Made by a program: the position numbers and the translations under genes. From NCBI RefSeq assembly GCF_009811555.1, contig NZ_BLIN01000003.1:1612001-1676000 (forward strand): a DNA stretch of 64,000 nt, given 5' to 3'. The notes under the pieces are model-generated. The model made no database searches, had not been told where the DNA came from, and was given only the letters and a program-made list of their open reading frames with translations. Positions 51,044 through 59,389 of the stretch are shown piece after piece. The DNA is from Streptomyces caniferus. Its GTDB lineage: Bacteria; Actinomycetota; Actinomycetes; Streptomycetales; Streptomycetaceae. Each line of letters begins with the position of its first letter. The first letter of the stretch is position 1.

Positions 51044-51484
51044 CTAGGGAGACTTCTTGAAAACGAATCTGTTCGGTGAATCCTCCGAGGTTTGGATGTA
51101 GATTCCGTCCTTGGCTCCCTTACCCATGACGTAAAGGTCATCTATGAGCGCGCGGATCTTTGGACCCGTCTTGAGATCGAGAGTAATCTGCTGATCCGCC
51201 AAGGAGGTGGGCCTCTTCGGTAGGGTCCATGTCCCCTCGCCGGTGATGGAACCTACGGGTGTCTCGCCGACCAAGCCACCTGGAATCTTTACCGCCTCGG
51301 CCGTGCCGTCTTCATGCAGGGTTACCCGTGCCCCCCGAGGTCCGGACCAGGTACCTATCAGTTCGCTCCGCTTTGCGGAGGCACCAGTGAAGAACCCCGA
51401 GTCAATAACGCAGTAGAGGAGAAATCCTCCACCGGCGAGCGCCAGTACGACGCAGAGCACGGAAATCATGATGACTTTTTTCAT
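51044..51484 (-). CDS. Small membrane-anchored lipocalin-like protein, candidate partner of the ALF-repeat protein
   Basis: The 146-residue protein starts MKKVIMISVLCVVLALAGGG, one transmembrane or uncleaved signal segment, then a beta-rich domain: ELIGTWSGPRGARVTLHEDG, GEGTWTLPKRPT and DGIYIQTSEDSPNRFVF. Repeating GTW...G strands resemble lipocalin-like/META-type small exported proteins. ATG 51484 overlaps the stop of the upstream ALF-repeat gene (ATGA), with GGAGG 9 bases before it, so the two are co-translated. A role as immunity or chaperone to the neighbour's C-terminal domain is inference. A related damaged copy lies at 57345-57590. Confidence 0.75.
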   Translation of the reverse strand: MKKVIMISVLCVVLALAGGGFLLYCVIDSGFFTGASAKRSELIGTWSGPRGARVTLHEDGTAEAVKIPGGLVGETPVGSITGEGTWTLPKRPTSLADQQITLDLKTGPKIRALIDDLYVMGKGAKDGIYIQTSEDSPNRFVFKKSP

Positions 51485-54030
51485 CGCAAGTTCACCTCCT
51501 CCTCCCAATAAACGGCCTGATGCTTTGTCCTGAGCGGAAGATCGAACCGATCCGCAATATAGGTGAGTGGGTTACCGACATATTTCTCAATATACTCCTT
51601 GGCGGGCCCCGGTAGGTGAGTGAAGGAGGTGATAGTGGTGTCGTTATCGATCTGGATACCTATCTTGACTTTCCCTGTCTTGGAGTCTCGCGAGATGACC
51701 TTGAATTTATAGCCGTATGAACCAACGAAGGTGGCGGTTGAGGTGCCGAACTTCCCGCCGGAGGCCCGGTTCTTGGCTGTTCCTGTCCAGCCGAGCGAGA
51801 GTACATCCGTGGCGTCCGATAGCAGGCGAGGCCAGCCCTCAAGCTTCATAACGCTATAACCGCCAAGGAAATCGTCCGGATCGCCGTTGCGGATCTTCGT
51901 GACGATCTCTGCGCGGACGTAGTCCATCGAATGATCATTGCGGATTTGCTCGGTGAACTCGTCTCCGACGGTGAAGAAGTCCACCTTGTTTCCAGTGCCG
52001 AACAGCCATTGGAATCCGAGGTCGATGGCATCCGGCTTGGGGCCTTGACCATCCTTCCAGTCGGCGACGAGCGCTTCCCGCAGGAACTGGAGCTGCTGCC
52101 GCTCCACTTCCGAAAGGGCCTGTTCTGCCTTGCGGCGCCGTTCCTCCTCCTGACGGCGAGCCTCTTCTTCTTCGCGCTTCTTAGTGACGTAGGTGGCGAG
52201 GGTTTGCTTGTAAGCCGTAGCAGCGGCCGCTGCGTCCTTGCCGGCGGATTCTGCTGAGGCGCGTGCTGCGTTCGCAGCAGTGTAGGCGGAGTTGGCGGAG
52301 GCGTTCGCTTGCATGGCGGAGACGGAGGCGCGTGATGCCTCGTATTCGGCCTTGTCGGCATCGCGTTCGGCTGCGTTGGCTGCCGCGTCGGCGGTGCGTG
52401 CGGACTTTGCGGCGGCGGCTGCCGACTCTTCGGCTTCCGTTGCGTGCTTGCTGGCTTGCTTGGCGTATTCGTTCGCCTGGCCGGCCGCCTGCGTTGCCTC
52501 TTTGCTGTACTTTTCAGCGTCAGCTGCGGCGTTGTTGGCCTTGGCCGCGACGACCCTTGCTTCCGCTGCGTTCTTTTGCGCGGTGGCGGCCGTTCCGGCG
52601 GCTTCAGCGATGAGTTGCTGGACTATGACGACATGGATGGCGGTGAGATGGTCCCGGCGCGCGCTCGCATATTGCCCCACTTGGATGAAATCATGCAGGG
52701 CCTCGGGGGTTCCTTCGAGAGCGATCCGGGCCGCTGCCTTGGTCTCGTCACCGCCGCTACCTGCCAGCTGGGTAGCGCGGATCCGTTCGTCGAGTTCCTG
52801 GGCAGCGTACTGGCCCTCGCTTAAGAATTCGCGGAGCTTGGCGACTGAGCCATCCCTCAAAGCTGCCTGGGCGGCTTTGTTGAGCTCCGTACCCCCGCTG
52901 CCGGCGATCCGGGTGACGAGGATGCCGTAGTCGGTCTGTGCGGCCTCATCCGCGCCGGTGCGGAGGAACTCTGTGATCTGCTTTGCGTCGCCCTTGAGTG
53001 CCTCGTCGGCCGCCTTGCGAACGTCCTCGTAAGTGCTGTTGATCGCGAGGTTCTGGACTCGTGATCGCTCGTCCTGTTCTGCGGCCTGCTGCCAGCCGGT
53101 GCGCAGGTACTCCTTAACGGCGTCGTCGGAGCCTGTCAGTGCGGCCTTAGCGGCTGCCTGGCTCCAAGGTCCGCGAACCTTCATTGCCAGGACAGCGGCC
53201 CGGCGGCCCTTGGCCACCACGTCCTTGACGTCGGCATCAGACTTGGCGGCTTCAGCGACCAGGCGCCTGGCTTCGTCGTCGAGCTCCTGGGCAGTCTTGG
53301 CCTGTTTCTTTGCTTCTGCCTCCTCCAGCGTCTGGGCCTGCTGCTCGGCCCTGGCCTGCGTGATGCCGGCTTGGGTTCGGGCCTTGAGCTCCTCGGCTTC
53401 GACCTTGGTCGCGATGTTGTGGACCTTGTTAGCGGTGGCAACCGCCTCAGTTGCCTTGTCAGCAGCCTCCTTGGCTGCATCGGCATGTCCGGAGGACTCC
53501 TTGGCAGCCGTTGCTGCCTCACCCGCATGATCTGCTGCCTGTTTCGCTGCGGTCGCGGCATTTCTGGCGTGCCTGGCAGCGTCACGTGCCGCTACCCGGG
53601 CGTCCTTCGCAGCGTCGGCGGCTTCATAGGCGAGGTTGCGTGCTGCGAGGGCTGCACGGCGTGATTCCCGGGCCTGGCTGCGGGCGGTTGCCGCCCACTG
53701 CTTGGCCTTGGCGAACTCGGCACTTGCCGTGCCCGCATGACGGCCGGCCTCATCAGCCGCATCGGCGGCAGCATCTGCATTGCTGCTGGCGCTGGAGGCT
53801 GCGTTTGCCGCATCACCGGCCGCTCGGGCGGCGATCTCCACCTGCGCGGCGGCTTGTTCTGACTTCTCGGCGGCAGCTGCCGCGGTGTTGGCTTGCTCGG
53901 CAGCCTTACGCGCAACCGAAGCGGTGCTGGCGTCGGTCGCTGCGTTGGCAGCTGCTTCACGGGCCCGTGAAGCAGCTGCGGCGGCTGCGGAGGCCGCCGC
54001 AGCCGCCTTTGCCGCGGCGTTCGCAGCCAT
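51481..54030 (-). CDS. ALF-repeat, alanine-rich coiled-coil protein, C-terminal part cut off by an IS insertion
   Basis: The 849-codon frame encodes long Ala/Glu-rich coiled coils (AANAAAKAAAAASAAAAAAS and similar), then about four ALF repeats (DDAVKEYLRTGWQQAAEQDE, ALRDGSVAKLREFLSEGQYA, ALEGTPEALHDFIQVGQYAS), and a second coiled coil with KKREEEEARRQEEERRRKAE. A globular C-terminal domain of about 190 residues follows (FQWLFGTGNKVDFFTVGDEF, YSVMKLEGWPRLLSD, HQAVYWEEEVNL). The frame is open to 54137, where an IS element begins; beyond the IS the N-terminal half resumes in the same frame at 55501. ALF proteins are large exported Streptomyces proteins of unknown role, some resembling polymorphic toxins. 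Without the signal peptide this half is probably not exported. Confidence 0.85.
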   Translation of the reverse strand: MAANAAAKAAAAASAAAAAASRAREAAANAATDASTASVARKAAEQANTAAAAAEKSEQAAAQVEIAARAAGDAANAASSASSNADAAADAADEAGRHAGTASAEFAKAKQWAATARSQARESRRAALAARNLAYEAADAAKDARVAARDAARHARNAATAAKQAADHAGEAATAAKESSGHADAAKEAADKATEAVATANKVHNIATKVEAEELKARTQAGITQARAEQQAQTLEEAEAKKQAKTAQELDDEARRLVAEAAKSDADVKDVVAKGRRAAVLAMKVRGPWSQAAAKAALTGSDDAVKEYLRTGWQQAAEQDERSRVQNLAINSTYEDVRKAADEALKGDAKQITEFLRTGADEAAQTDYGILVTRIAGSGGTELNKAAQAALRDGSVAKLREFLSEGQYAAQELDERIRATQLAGSGGDETKAAARIALEGTPEALHDFIQVGQYASARRDHLTAIHVVIVQQLIAEAAGTAATAQKNAAEARVVAAKANNAAADAEKYSKEATQAAGQANEYAKQASKHATEAEESAAAAAKSARTADAAANAAERDADKAEYEASRASVSAMQANASANSAYTAANAARASAESAGKDAAAAATAYKQTLATYVTKKREEEEARRQEEERRRKAEQALSEVERQQLQFLREALVADWKDGQGPKPDAIDLGFQWLFGTGNKVDFFTVGDEFTEQIRNDHSMDYVRAEIVTKIRNGDPDDFLGGYSVMKLEGWPRLLSDATDVLSLGWTGTAKNRASGGKFGTSTATFVGSYGYKFKVISRDSKTGKVKIGIQIDNDTTITSFTHLPGPAKEYIEKYVGNPLTYIADRFDLPLRTKHQAVYWEEEVNLR

Positions 54031-54226
54031 CCGGGCTGCGTGGTTGGCGGCTTGTGCCGCACCAATGGCATCCTGCGCGGCTTGGGCCGCTCCTTGAGCC
54101 GCGGCGGCGGCTTTGACCCCGGCCTTGGCTGACTTAGACGTCGTTTCTTTTGGGACGAGAGACCTACACCGATGGTCTGACGCGCTGCCCGATGTGTTTC
54201 ATCACGTCTGCTGGTCCGATAGCGGA

Positions 54227-54631
54227 GTGAGTGATCTTGTGAACGAGCCAGGGCCAGCCGTCATTCTGCGCTTGGCCGAGGAAAAGAACGTCTGGCTGTG
54301 CACCGTGCGTCCGGACGGCTCTGCCCACGTCACGCCTGTCTGGTTCGTCTACCAGAGCTCCCGGTGGTGGATCGGTTCGGATCACAGCTCCGTCAAGGTC
54401 AGAAACATCGGCAAGGAGCCCCGCGTGTCCCTGGCTTTGGAGGACGGCCGGTTCCCGGTCGTCGCCGAAGGAGACGCATTACTGATTCGTGATGGGTTCC
54501 CTCATGGGGTCGTGACCGCGTTCGAGCAGAAATATGGTTGGGATGTATCCGCACCCACAGGTCCTGGAAGCAAGCGAGTTCTGCTGGAAGTCCATGTGCG
54601 TCGGTGGCTGTTGGCCGGCACGGCGCAGTGA
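54227..54631 (+). CDS. PPOX-class (pyridoxamine 5'-phosphate oxidase-fold) flavin/F420-binding protein, IS passenger
   Basis: The 134-residue split-barrel protein reads VILRLAEEKNVWLCTVRPDG, SAHVTPVWFVYQSSRWWIGS, VKVRNIGKEPRVSLALEDGR and FPVVAEGDALLIRDG, the pattern of small PPOX/FDOR proteins that bind FMN, F420 or heme. GTG 54227 is chosen; the frame stays open to 54113, but that crosses the IS end. It lies wholly inside the IS, convergent with the transposase (21 bases between stops). It may have been captured by the IS; its benefit is unknown. A reductase or heme-oxidase role cannot be decided. Confidence 0.87.
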   Translation: MSDLVNEPGPAVILRLAEEKNVWLCTVRPDGSAHVTPVWFVYQSSRWWIGSDHSSVKVRNIGKEPRVSLALEDGRFPVVAEGDALLIRDGFPHGVVTAFEQKYGWDVSAPTGPGSKRVLLEVHVRRWLLAGTAQ

Positions 54632-54652
54632 CGACGGTGGCAACAGTCGACC

Positions 54653-55461
54653 TCAAGCCATGAGCCGACGATGACAGATGAGGGCTGCGGCGATGCCGAC
54701 GAAGGCGAGGAAGTGTTCGGCCTTGCGTTCGTAGCGTCGGTGGAGTCGTCGGCAGCCGCTCAGCCAGGACACCGTTCTCTCGACTACCCAGCGGTGGCGG
54801 CCCAGCCGCGTGGAGGGCTCGATGCCTTTGCGGGCGATGCGGTGGCGGATGCCTCTTTCGCGGAGCCATCGGCGCAGGTGGTCGTAGTCGTATCCCTTGT
54901 CGGCGTGGAGCTTGGCCGGGCGTCGGCGGCGCGGGCCGCGTCGGGAGCGGATGGGCGGGATGCCGCGCACGAGCGGTTCCAGGCCGAGGCTGTCGTGCAT
55001 GTTGGCGCCGGAGATGCCCAGCGACAGCGGTAGACCGTTCCGGTCCGTGACCAGGTGGATTTTCGATCCGGGCTTGCCACGGTCGGTCGGATTCGGTCCC
55101 GTCAGTGGCCCCCTTTTGCTGCCCGGACGCTGACAGAGTCGATGGCACAGCGCGACCAGTCCAGTTCTCCCCGGGCACCGAGATCGTCGAGGACGACCCG
55201 GTGGAGCCTGGCCCAGACCCGGTCCCTGCTCCACCGGGCGAAGCGCCGGTAGACGGTGGGCCAGGCCGGCCCGAACACCGGCGGCAGCTGCCGCCAGGTG
55301 CACCCCGAGGTGGCCACGAAGATGATCGCTGCCAGGCACTCACGGTCACCGGCTCGGCGACGTCCGCCGCCCTGCGGGCGTATGACTTCCGTCGGCGGCA
55401 CCACCCGCCGGAACAGAGTCCACAACTCCTCCGGGACCAACCGTTCCACCAGATCCGTCAT
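54653..55461 (-). CDS. IS5-family transposase, two frames joined by probable -1 frameshifting
   Basis: The first frame (ATG 55461, 119 codons to TGA 55102) holds the DUF4096 N-terminal domain: LVPEELWTLFRRVVPPTEVI and IIFVATSGCTWRQLPPVFGP, ending with the first catalytic Asp in RCAIDSVSVRAAKGG. The second frame continues LTGPNPTDRGKPGSKIHLVT, ANMHDSLGLEPL, ADKGYDYDHLRRWLRERGI and HRWVVERTVSWLSGCRRLH to TGA 54653, giving the rest of the DDE core. The overlap contains A-AAA-GGG (around 55111-55117), a typical slip site, so a fused protein of about 268 residues is expected. Appears intact and possibly active. Confidence 0.93.
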
Positions 55462-55479
55462 GCACGGCTCAACGAACCA

Positions 55480-56391
55480 TCACGCCATTAGAAACGGTGT
55501 CTTAGCGGCGCTCTCGCCGGCCGCCTCGCTCTCTGCCTTGGCCTGGTCTGCCAGGTCCTTCGCGTCCCGGGCCGCCCGAACAGCACGCTCAGAAGCACTC
55601 TTGGCGGCCTCAGTCTGCTGCTTGGCCTCTTCGCCAGCTTGCTTGGCCTGTTCAGCCAGCTGGGAGACCGTGGCCCGTTCCTGGTCGCGGTTACGGGCGA
55701 TGTTCTGCCCCACCGCGAGGAACTCGCGGACATCTTCGATGGAACCCCGCAGTGCGACGTTCGCGGCCTCCTTCGTGGCCGGGCCGCCAGCCGACATGAT
55801 CTGCGTGGCACGGATCCGGTCATCCGTCTCCTGCGCTGGGAAGCGCTCCTGCTCAAGGAACTTGCGGACGTCCTCGATCGAGCCCCGCAGCGCAGCCTGG
55901 CCAGCCTTGTTGACCTCAGGGCCCCCCGCGGTGGTGATCTGCGTGGCAAGGATCCGCATGTCCGTCTCGGCCGGTTCCTTCCACCCATCCTTCAAGAACT
56001 TGAGCAGATCCTCTTTCGAACCGGACCGCAGCGCCTTTGAGACAGCCTCACGTACGGTCACGCCACCCGAGGTGAAAATCCGTGTCGCACTGATGCTGTA
56101 GTCGGTGAACTCGGCGAAATCCTTCTCACTGTCGAGGAACGTTTGGACGTCCTCATCGGTGCCCAACAGGGCAGCCTCGGCAGCTGCCTTGACCGTGGGA
56201 CCACCCGTCGTCCACAGCTCCGCGACACGACCACGGGCGACAACACCGTTCTCCTGGAGGCCAGTTGCGGCCGCAGGAGGTGCATCAAGTAGTCCTGTGA
56301 GGAGCGTCAGAGGTAACAGGCACAAGCACAGCAAGCGTCTGCCGAACTCCCACCTGCCCCTAATTCTCGTCAAGCAATGGTCGTCTCGCAC
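55480..56391 (-). pseudogene. ALF-repeat protein, N-terminal part with signal peptide, interrupted by the IS
   Basis: From GTG 56391 the start is basic and followed by a hydrophobic run (LLCLCLLPLTLLTGLLDAPP, then AAATG), a secretion signal. Four ALF repeats follow (LLGTDEDVQTFLDSEKDFAE, LRSGSKEDLLKFLKDGWKEP, LRGSIEDVRKFLEQERFPAQ, LRGSIEDVREFLAVGQNIAR) and the first coiled coil. Real coding ends at AAG 55503-55501; the last codons to 55480 lie in the IS end. The continuation is at 54135-51481 in the same frame; together they give about 1180 residues. As it stands the product would be a secreted truncated protein. Confidence 0.85.
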
Positions 56392-56707
56392 CGGTTGCCT
56401 TTCTCTTTTCAGTTACCTATGTGACGTCTTTCGACGCCGCGAGCATAACTGTCCAGATGGGCGACCGAGCCGAGGAATAAGGAGAGGATGGCTCAATCCA
56501 AGAACGATCCGGCGAGAATGTTTCGGGCACTTAAGACGAGCCGGCTCGTGAAAGGTTGTACGCCCCGACAGAGCTGTGATCAATCTGTAACTTGACTGAG
56601 AGGACTACTAGTTGAGTTTCGCGGGTGATAGGTTCACGGCTGACCATTCGGTTCATTTTCCCTGCGGTTTCCTGTTGTTGCCGCAGCACACATGGAAGGA
56701 ACTTCTG

Positions 56708-57256
56708 GTGATATCTCGCGCGCGAAAGGCGCTGACTGTGGGCGTCATCAGTGGCGCCGCAGCTGTCGCGGGGGTCTCCACCCTCGCTGTTGCGCAGGCC
56801 GCGCCGCAATCCGCGCATAACGCTGCCCAGCAGTCCGCGGGCGATGCGAACCCGCCGTACGCGGTGGAGACCTTTGATTACCCGAACGCGGCAAAGATTC
56901 TCAGGGAACAGGGGATCCTGCTCCGCAAGGGCGACGGCCACATCATCCTCGCCGACTGCCAGGCCCCCGATGGCCAGGACATTCAGGTCTCGACCGGCGT
57001 CAATCACCCGGGGCAGACCAAGACGGGCAGGTACTGCTTCAAGGTCACCGGAACCGGCAAGACCGGCTACCTCACACTGGAACTCCCCCAGGTCTACAAC
57101 ATCATGACCGGCGACGTCGCCGTTCAGGCGGACCTCACCTCGGCTGGCAAAACTCAGAGCGTCGACGTGCCCAAGAACTTCACCAAGGGTGTCGGTCCCG
57201 GAGACAACCCGCCGGCCGGTCCCACCGTTCTGGTCGAGCTCCGCGTCAAGGGTTGA
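56708..57256 (+). CDS. Putative secreted protein, 182 residues
   Basis: GTG 56708 follows GGAAGGA by 8 bases. The N terminus SRARKALTVGVISGAAAVAG, with a hydrophobic stretch and cleavage near AQAAP, is a signal peptide. The mature part contains AVETFDYPNAAKILREQGIL, LLRKGDGHIILADC, a second Cys in GRYCFKVTGTGKTGYLTLEL (probable disulfide) and VYNIMTGDVAVQADLT. I do not recognise a named domain; similar exported proteins are common in Streptomyces. It stands 317 bases from the divergent ALF-protein start and upstream of a protease-like gene. Confidence 0.78.
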   Translation: MISRARKALTVGVISGAAAVAGVSTLAVAQAAPQSAHNAAQQSAGDANPPYAVETFDYPNAAKILREQGILLRKGDGHIILADCQAPDGQDIQVSTGVNHPGQTKTGRYCFKVTGTGKTGYLTLELPQVYNIMTGDVAVQADLTSAGKTQSVDVPKNFTKGVGPGDNPPAGPTVLVELRVKG

Positions 57257-57344
57257 CCCCAGAACCCCAGGCTCCCGCGCACACGCTGCCAGGCTGGCTA
57301 GTGTGGACTGTGGGCTGACCCCCGTGCGAGAGCCACGCCATTGG

Positions 57345-57590
57345 AGGCCGTTGCCGCCAAGCCCAATGGGACGTTCACGTCGCCGACTGGCCGGGCTTCG
57401 ACTGCGACGACAGCCCAGCGCACACGGGCAGCGGAGCCGGCACATGGAAACTGGTGCCGGAAGACAAGCGCATCGGGATGGACAGCGACGTCGGATTGAC
57501 CTTCAGCGGCAAGGGCTTCAAGTCTTCCTGGAGCAGCGATCGCGCTTCCCGGACCTCTAGCTTCTCAGCTGCCGGGAGCAGCCGCGCATA
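57345..57590 (+). pseudogene. Remnant of a small lipocalin-like exported protein
   Basis: Plus-strand codons VADWPGFDCDDSPAHTGSGA then GTWKLVPEDKRIGMDSDVGL and FSGKGFKSSWSSDR show the same GTW strand pattern as the protein at 51044. Neither a start nor a signal peptide is in frame (NGTF precedes in another frame), and the end runs into unrelated sequence. It appears to be a frameshifted paralogue. Confidence 0.4.
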
Positions 57591-57756
57591 CACCGCTCCG
57601 CTGAGGGCTTGGGCATCTGCCGTTTCCACTCAGCGCGTCCAAGTGCCGGAGCGGCACTCACTAAATGCCCCGGACGCAGATGCTGCGCACCAGCGCCACC
57701 GGTGCAGAGCTGCCGATCTCCCATCTATGAAATCGAAACCCAGACGAGGAAGACGT

Positions 57757-59298
57757 ATGTCTGTCAGATGTTCGCGCGCGGCCCTGACCACAGGGCTTCT
57801 TGCCCCCGTCATCGCGGCCGGTGTGCTCGTTGCTGCTCCCGCGGACGCTGTTGTTGGCCCCGCCACCAAAGACGGCTCGTACCCGTTCACGGTGAAGCTG
57901 GACATCGGTGGGCAGCGCAGCTGCTCGGCCGCATTAGTCGATCAGCAGTGGCTGGTCACGGCCGCTAGTTGCTTTGCCGACAACCCCGCGGAGAGCCTGA
58001 AGGTTCCTGCTGGGGCGCCGAAGATGAAGACCACCGCCACAGTCGGCCGCACGGACCTGACGCGCGATGGCGGCACCGTGACCACCGTGGAGAAGCTGGT
58101 TCCCCGCGATGACCGTGACCTGGTAATGGCCAAACTGGCCAAGCCCGTCACGGATATCACCCCCGTCGAAATTACTGCCAAGGCCCCACTGCCAGGCGAG
58201 GACGTCTTCGTGAGCGGCTACGGCCGCACCAAGGACGAGTGGGTCCCCGACCGCCTGCACTACGGGCGGTTCTCCGTAGGCGCTGCGAAGCAGACCTCGC
58301 TCGGCATCACTGGTAAGGACAACAGTGCCGCCGTCTGTGAGGGGGATACCGGTGCTCCTGTATGGCGTGATATCGGCGGCCGCTACGAATTGGTCGGAGT
58401 CGGTAGTCAGTCCTGGCAGGGCGGCTGCTTCGGCCATGACGATGAGACCCGCGCCGATGCCGTCGCGTCCCGCACGGACGACATAGCCAGCTGGATCCAG
58501 ACGGTGCGGCTTGCGACGAAGTTCGGGGACGTCAGCGATGTGATCACCTCGGCCGACTTCAACGGCGACGGCCGCACCGACGTTGCCGCCGTCATGAACG
58601 ACGGCAACCTGCACGCCTTCTACGCCAAGCCGGACGGCACCCTGCAGTACGGCCGTGAGCTGTGGACCCATGATGGCACCTGGAAGGCTTTCCAGCAGAT
58701 CATCGGTGGTGACTTCAACGGCGACGGCCAGGGCGACATCATCGCGCGCCGCGACGACGGCCAGCTCTTCCTCTACGCCGGCACAGCCAACGGCACACTG
58801 AAGCCCAGCGTGGAGGTCTGGTACGACAAGTCCTGGAAGGGGATGCCCCAGATCGTGCGCTTCCGCGCCGATGGCTCCGGACGGGATGGCCTGGCAGCCG
58901 TGTGGGATGACGGCTCGCTGCACGCCTACACCACCAAGACCGACGGCACCCTCAGCGGAGCCAAGCGCGACCTGTGGTACGACAAGTCCTGGGACGGCAT
59001 GCGCATCCTGTCCAGCGGCGACTTCAACACCGACGGCAGAGACGACATCGTCGCCACTGACCCCGACGGCGGCTTCCGCCTCTACACCGGCAACGCCCAG
59101 GGCACCGTCACCCGCGCCCCTGACCTCTGGGACGACAAGTCCTGGCGCAACATGCGCGCCCTGCTCGGCGGCGACTTCAACGGGGACGGCAAGGCCGACA
59201 TCGCCGCCCGCTGGAGCGACCGCAGCCTGCACCTTTACGCCGGCAACGGCAAGGGCACCCTCACCGCCGGTCCGTCCATGTGGCCCACCGCCTTGTAG
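57757..59298 (+). CDS. Secreted trypsin-like fold protein with FG-GAP/VCBS repeats, catalytic residues replaced
   Basis: The 513-residue exported protein has a signal peptide (SVRCSRAALTTGLLAPVIAA...ADAV) and an S1-protease fold at about 30-245. In it the usual TAAHC reads LVTAASCFAD (His to Ser) and GDSGGP reads CEGDTGAPVW (Ser to Thr), while the Asp region RDLVMAKL is kept. Proteolysis is therefore unlikely. About five FG-GAP repeats follow (SADFNGDGRTDVAAVMNDGN, GGDFNGDGQGDIIARRDDGQ, GGDFNGDGKADIAARWSDRS) with Asp-rich calcium loops, forming a propeller for adhesion or ligand binding. ATG 57757 has GAGGAAG 5 bases upstream; ATG 57727 is an alternative. Confidence 0.93.
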   Translation: MSVRCSRAALTTGLLAPVIAAGVLVAAPADAVVGPATKDGSYPFTVKLDIGGQRSCSAALVDQQWLVTAASCFADNPAESLKVPAGAPKMKTTATVGRTDLTRDGGTVTTVEKLVPRDDRDLVMAKLAKPVTDITPVEITAKAPLPGEDVFVSGYGRTKDEWVPDRLHYGRFSVGAAKQTSLGITGKDNSAAVCEGDTGAPVWRDIGGRYELVGVGSQSWQGGCFGHDDETRADAVASRTDDIASWIQTVRLATKFGDVSDVITSADFNGDGRTDVAAVMNDGNLHAFYAKPDGTLQYGRELWTHDGTWKAFQQIIGGDFNGDGQGDIIARRDDGQLFLYAGTANGTLKPSVEVWYDKSWKGMPQIVRFRADGSGRDGLAAVWDDGSLHAYTTKTDGTLSGAKRDLWYDKSWDGMRILSSGDFNTDGRDDIVATDPDGGFRLYTGNAQGTVTRAPDLWDDKSWRNMRALLGGDFNGDGKADIAARWSDRSLHLYAGNGKGTLTAGPSMWPTAL

Positions 59299-59389
59299 CC
59301 CACTCAAGCACGCGTACGCGGTGTGGTGAGTGCACGGCCCAGAGGTGGTGTACTCACCACGTGAGGATGATCCAGCTGATCTACGGGAT

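Larger units (their letters stand above)
54138..55500. mobile_element. IS5-family insertion sequence with PPOX passenger gene, 1363 bp
   Basis: The element is bounded by imperfect terminal inverted repeats: left ACGTCGTTTCTTTTGG (54138-54153), right end read inward ACACCGTTTCTAATGG (55500-55485), 12 of 16 identical. It is flanked by the 5-bp direct repeat CTTAG (54133-54137 and 55501-55505). It contains a minus-strand transposase (54653-55461) and a convergent plus-strand PPOX-type gene (54227-54631). It splits the ALF-repeat gene; removing it with one CTTAG restores the frame. The first 74 bases recur exactly at 63927-64000, so the passenger end belongs to the mobile unit. Confidence 0.9.

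Noticed and set aside
54113..54226. Upstream extension of the PPOX reading frame
   Set aside because: It crosses the IS left end at 54138 into the ALF gene, so those codons cannot belong to the original passenger gene; GTG 54227 fits family length.
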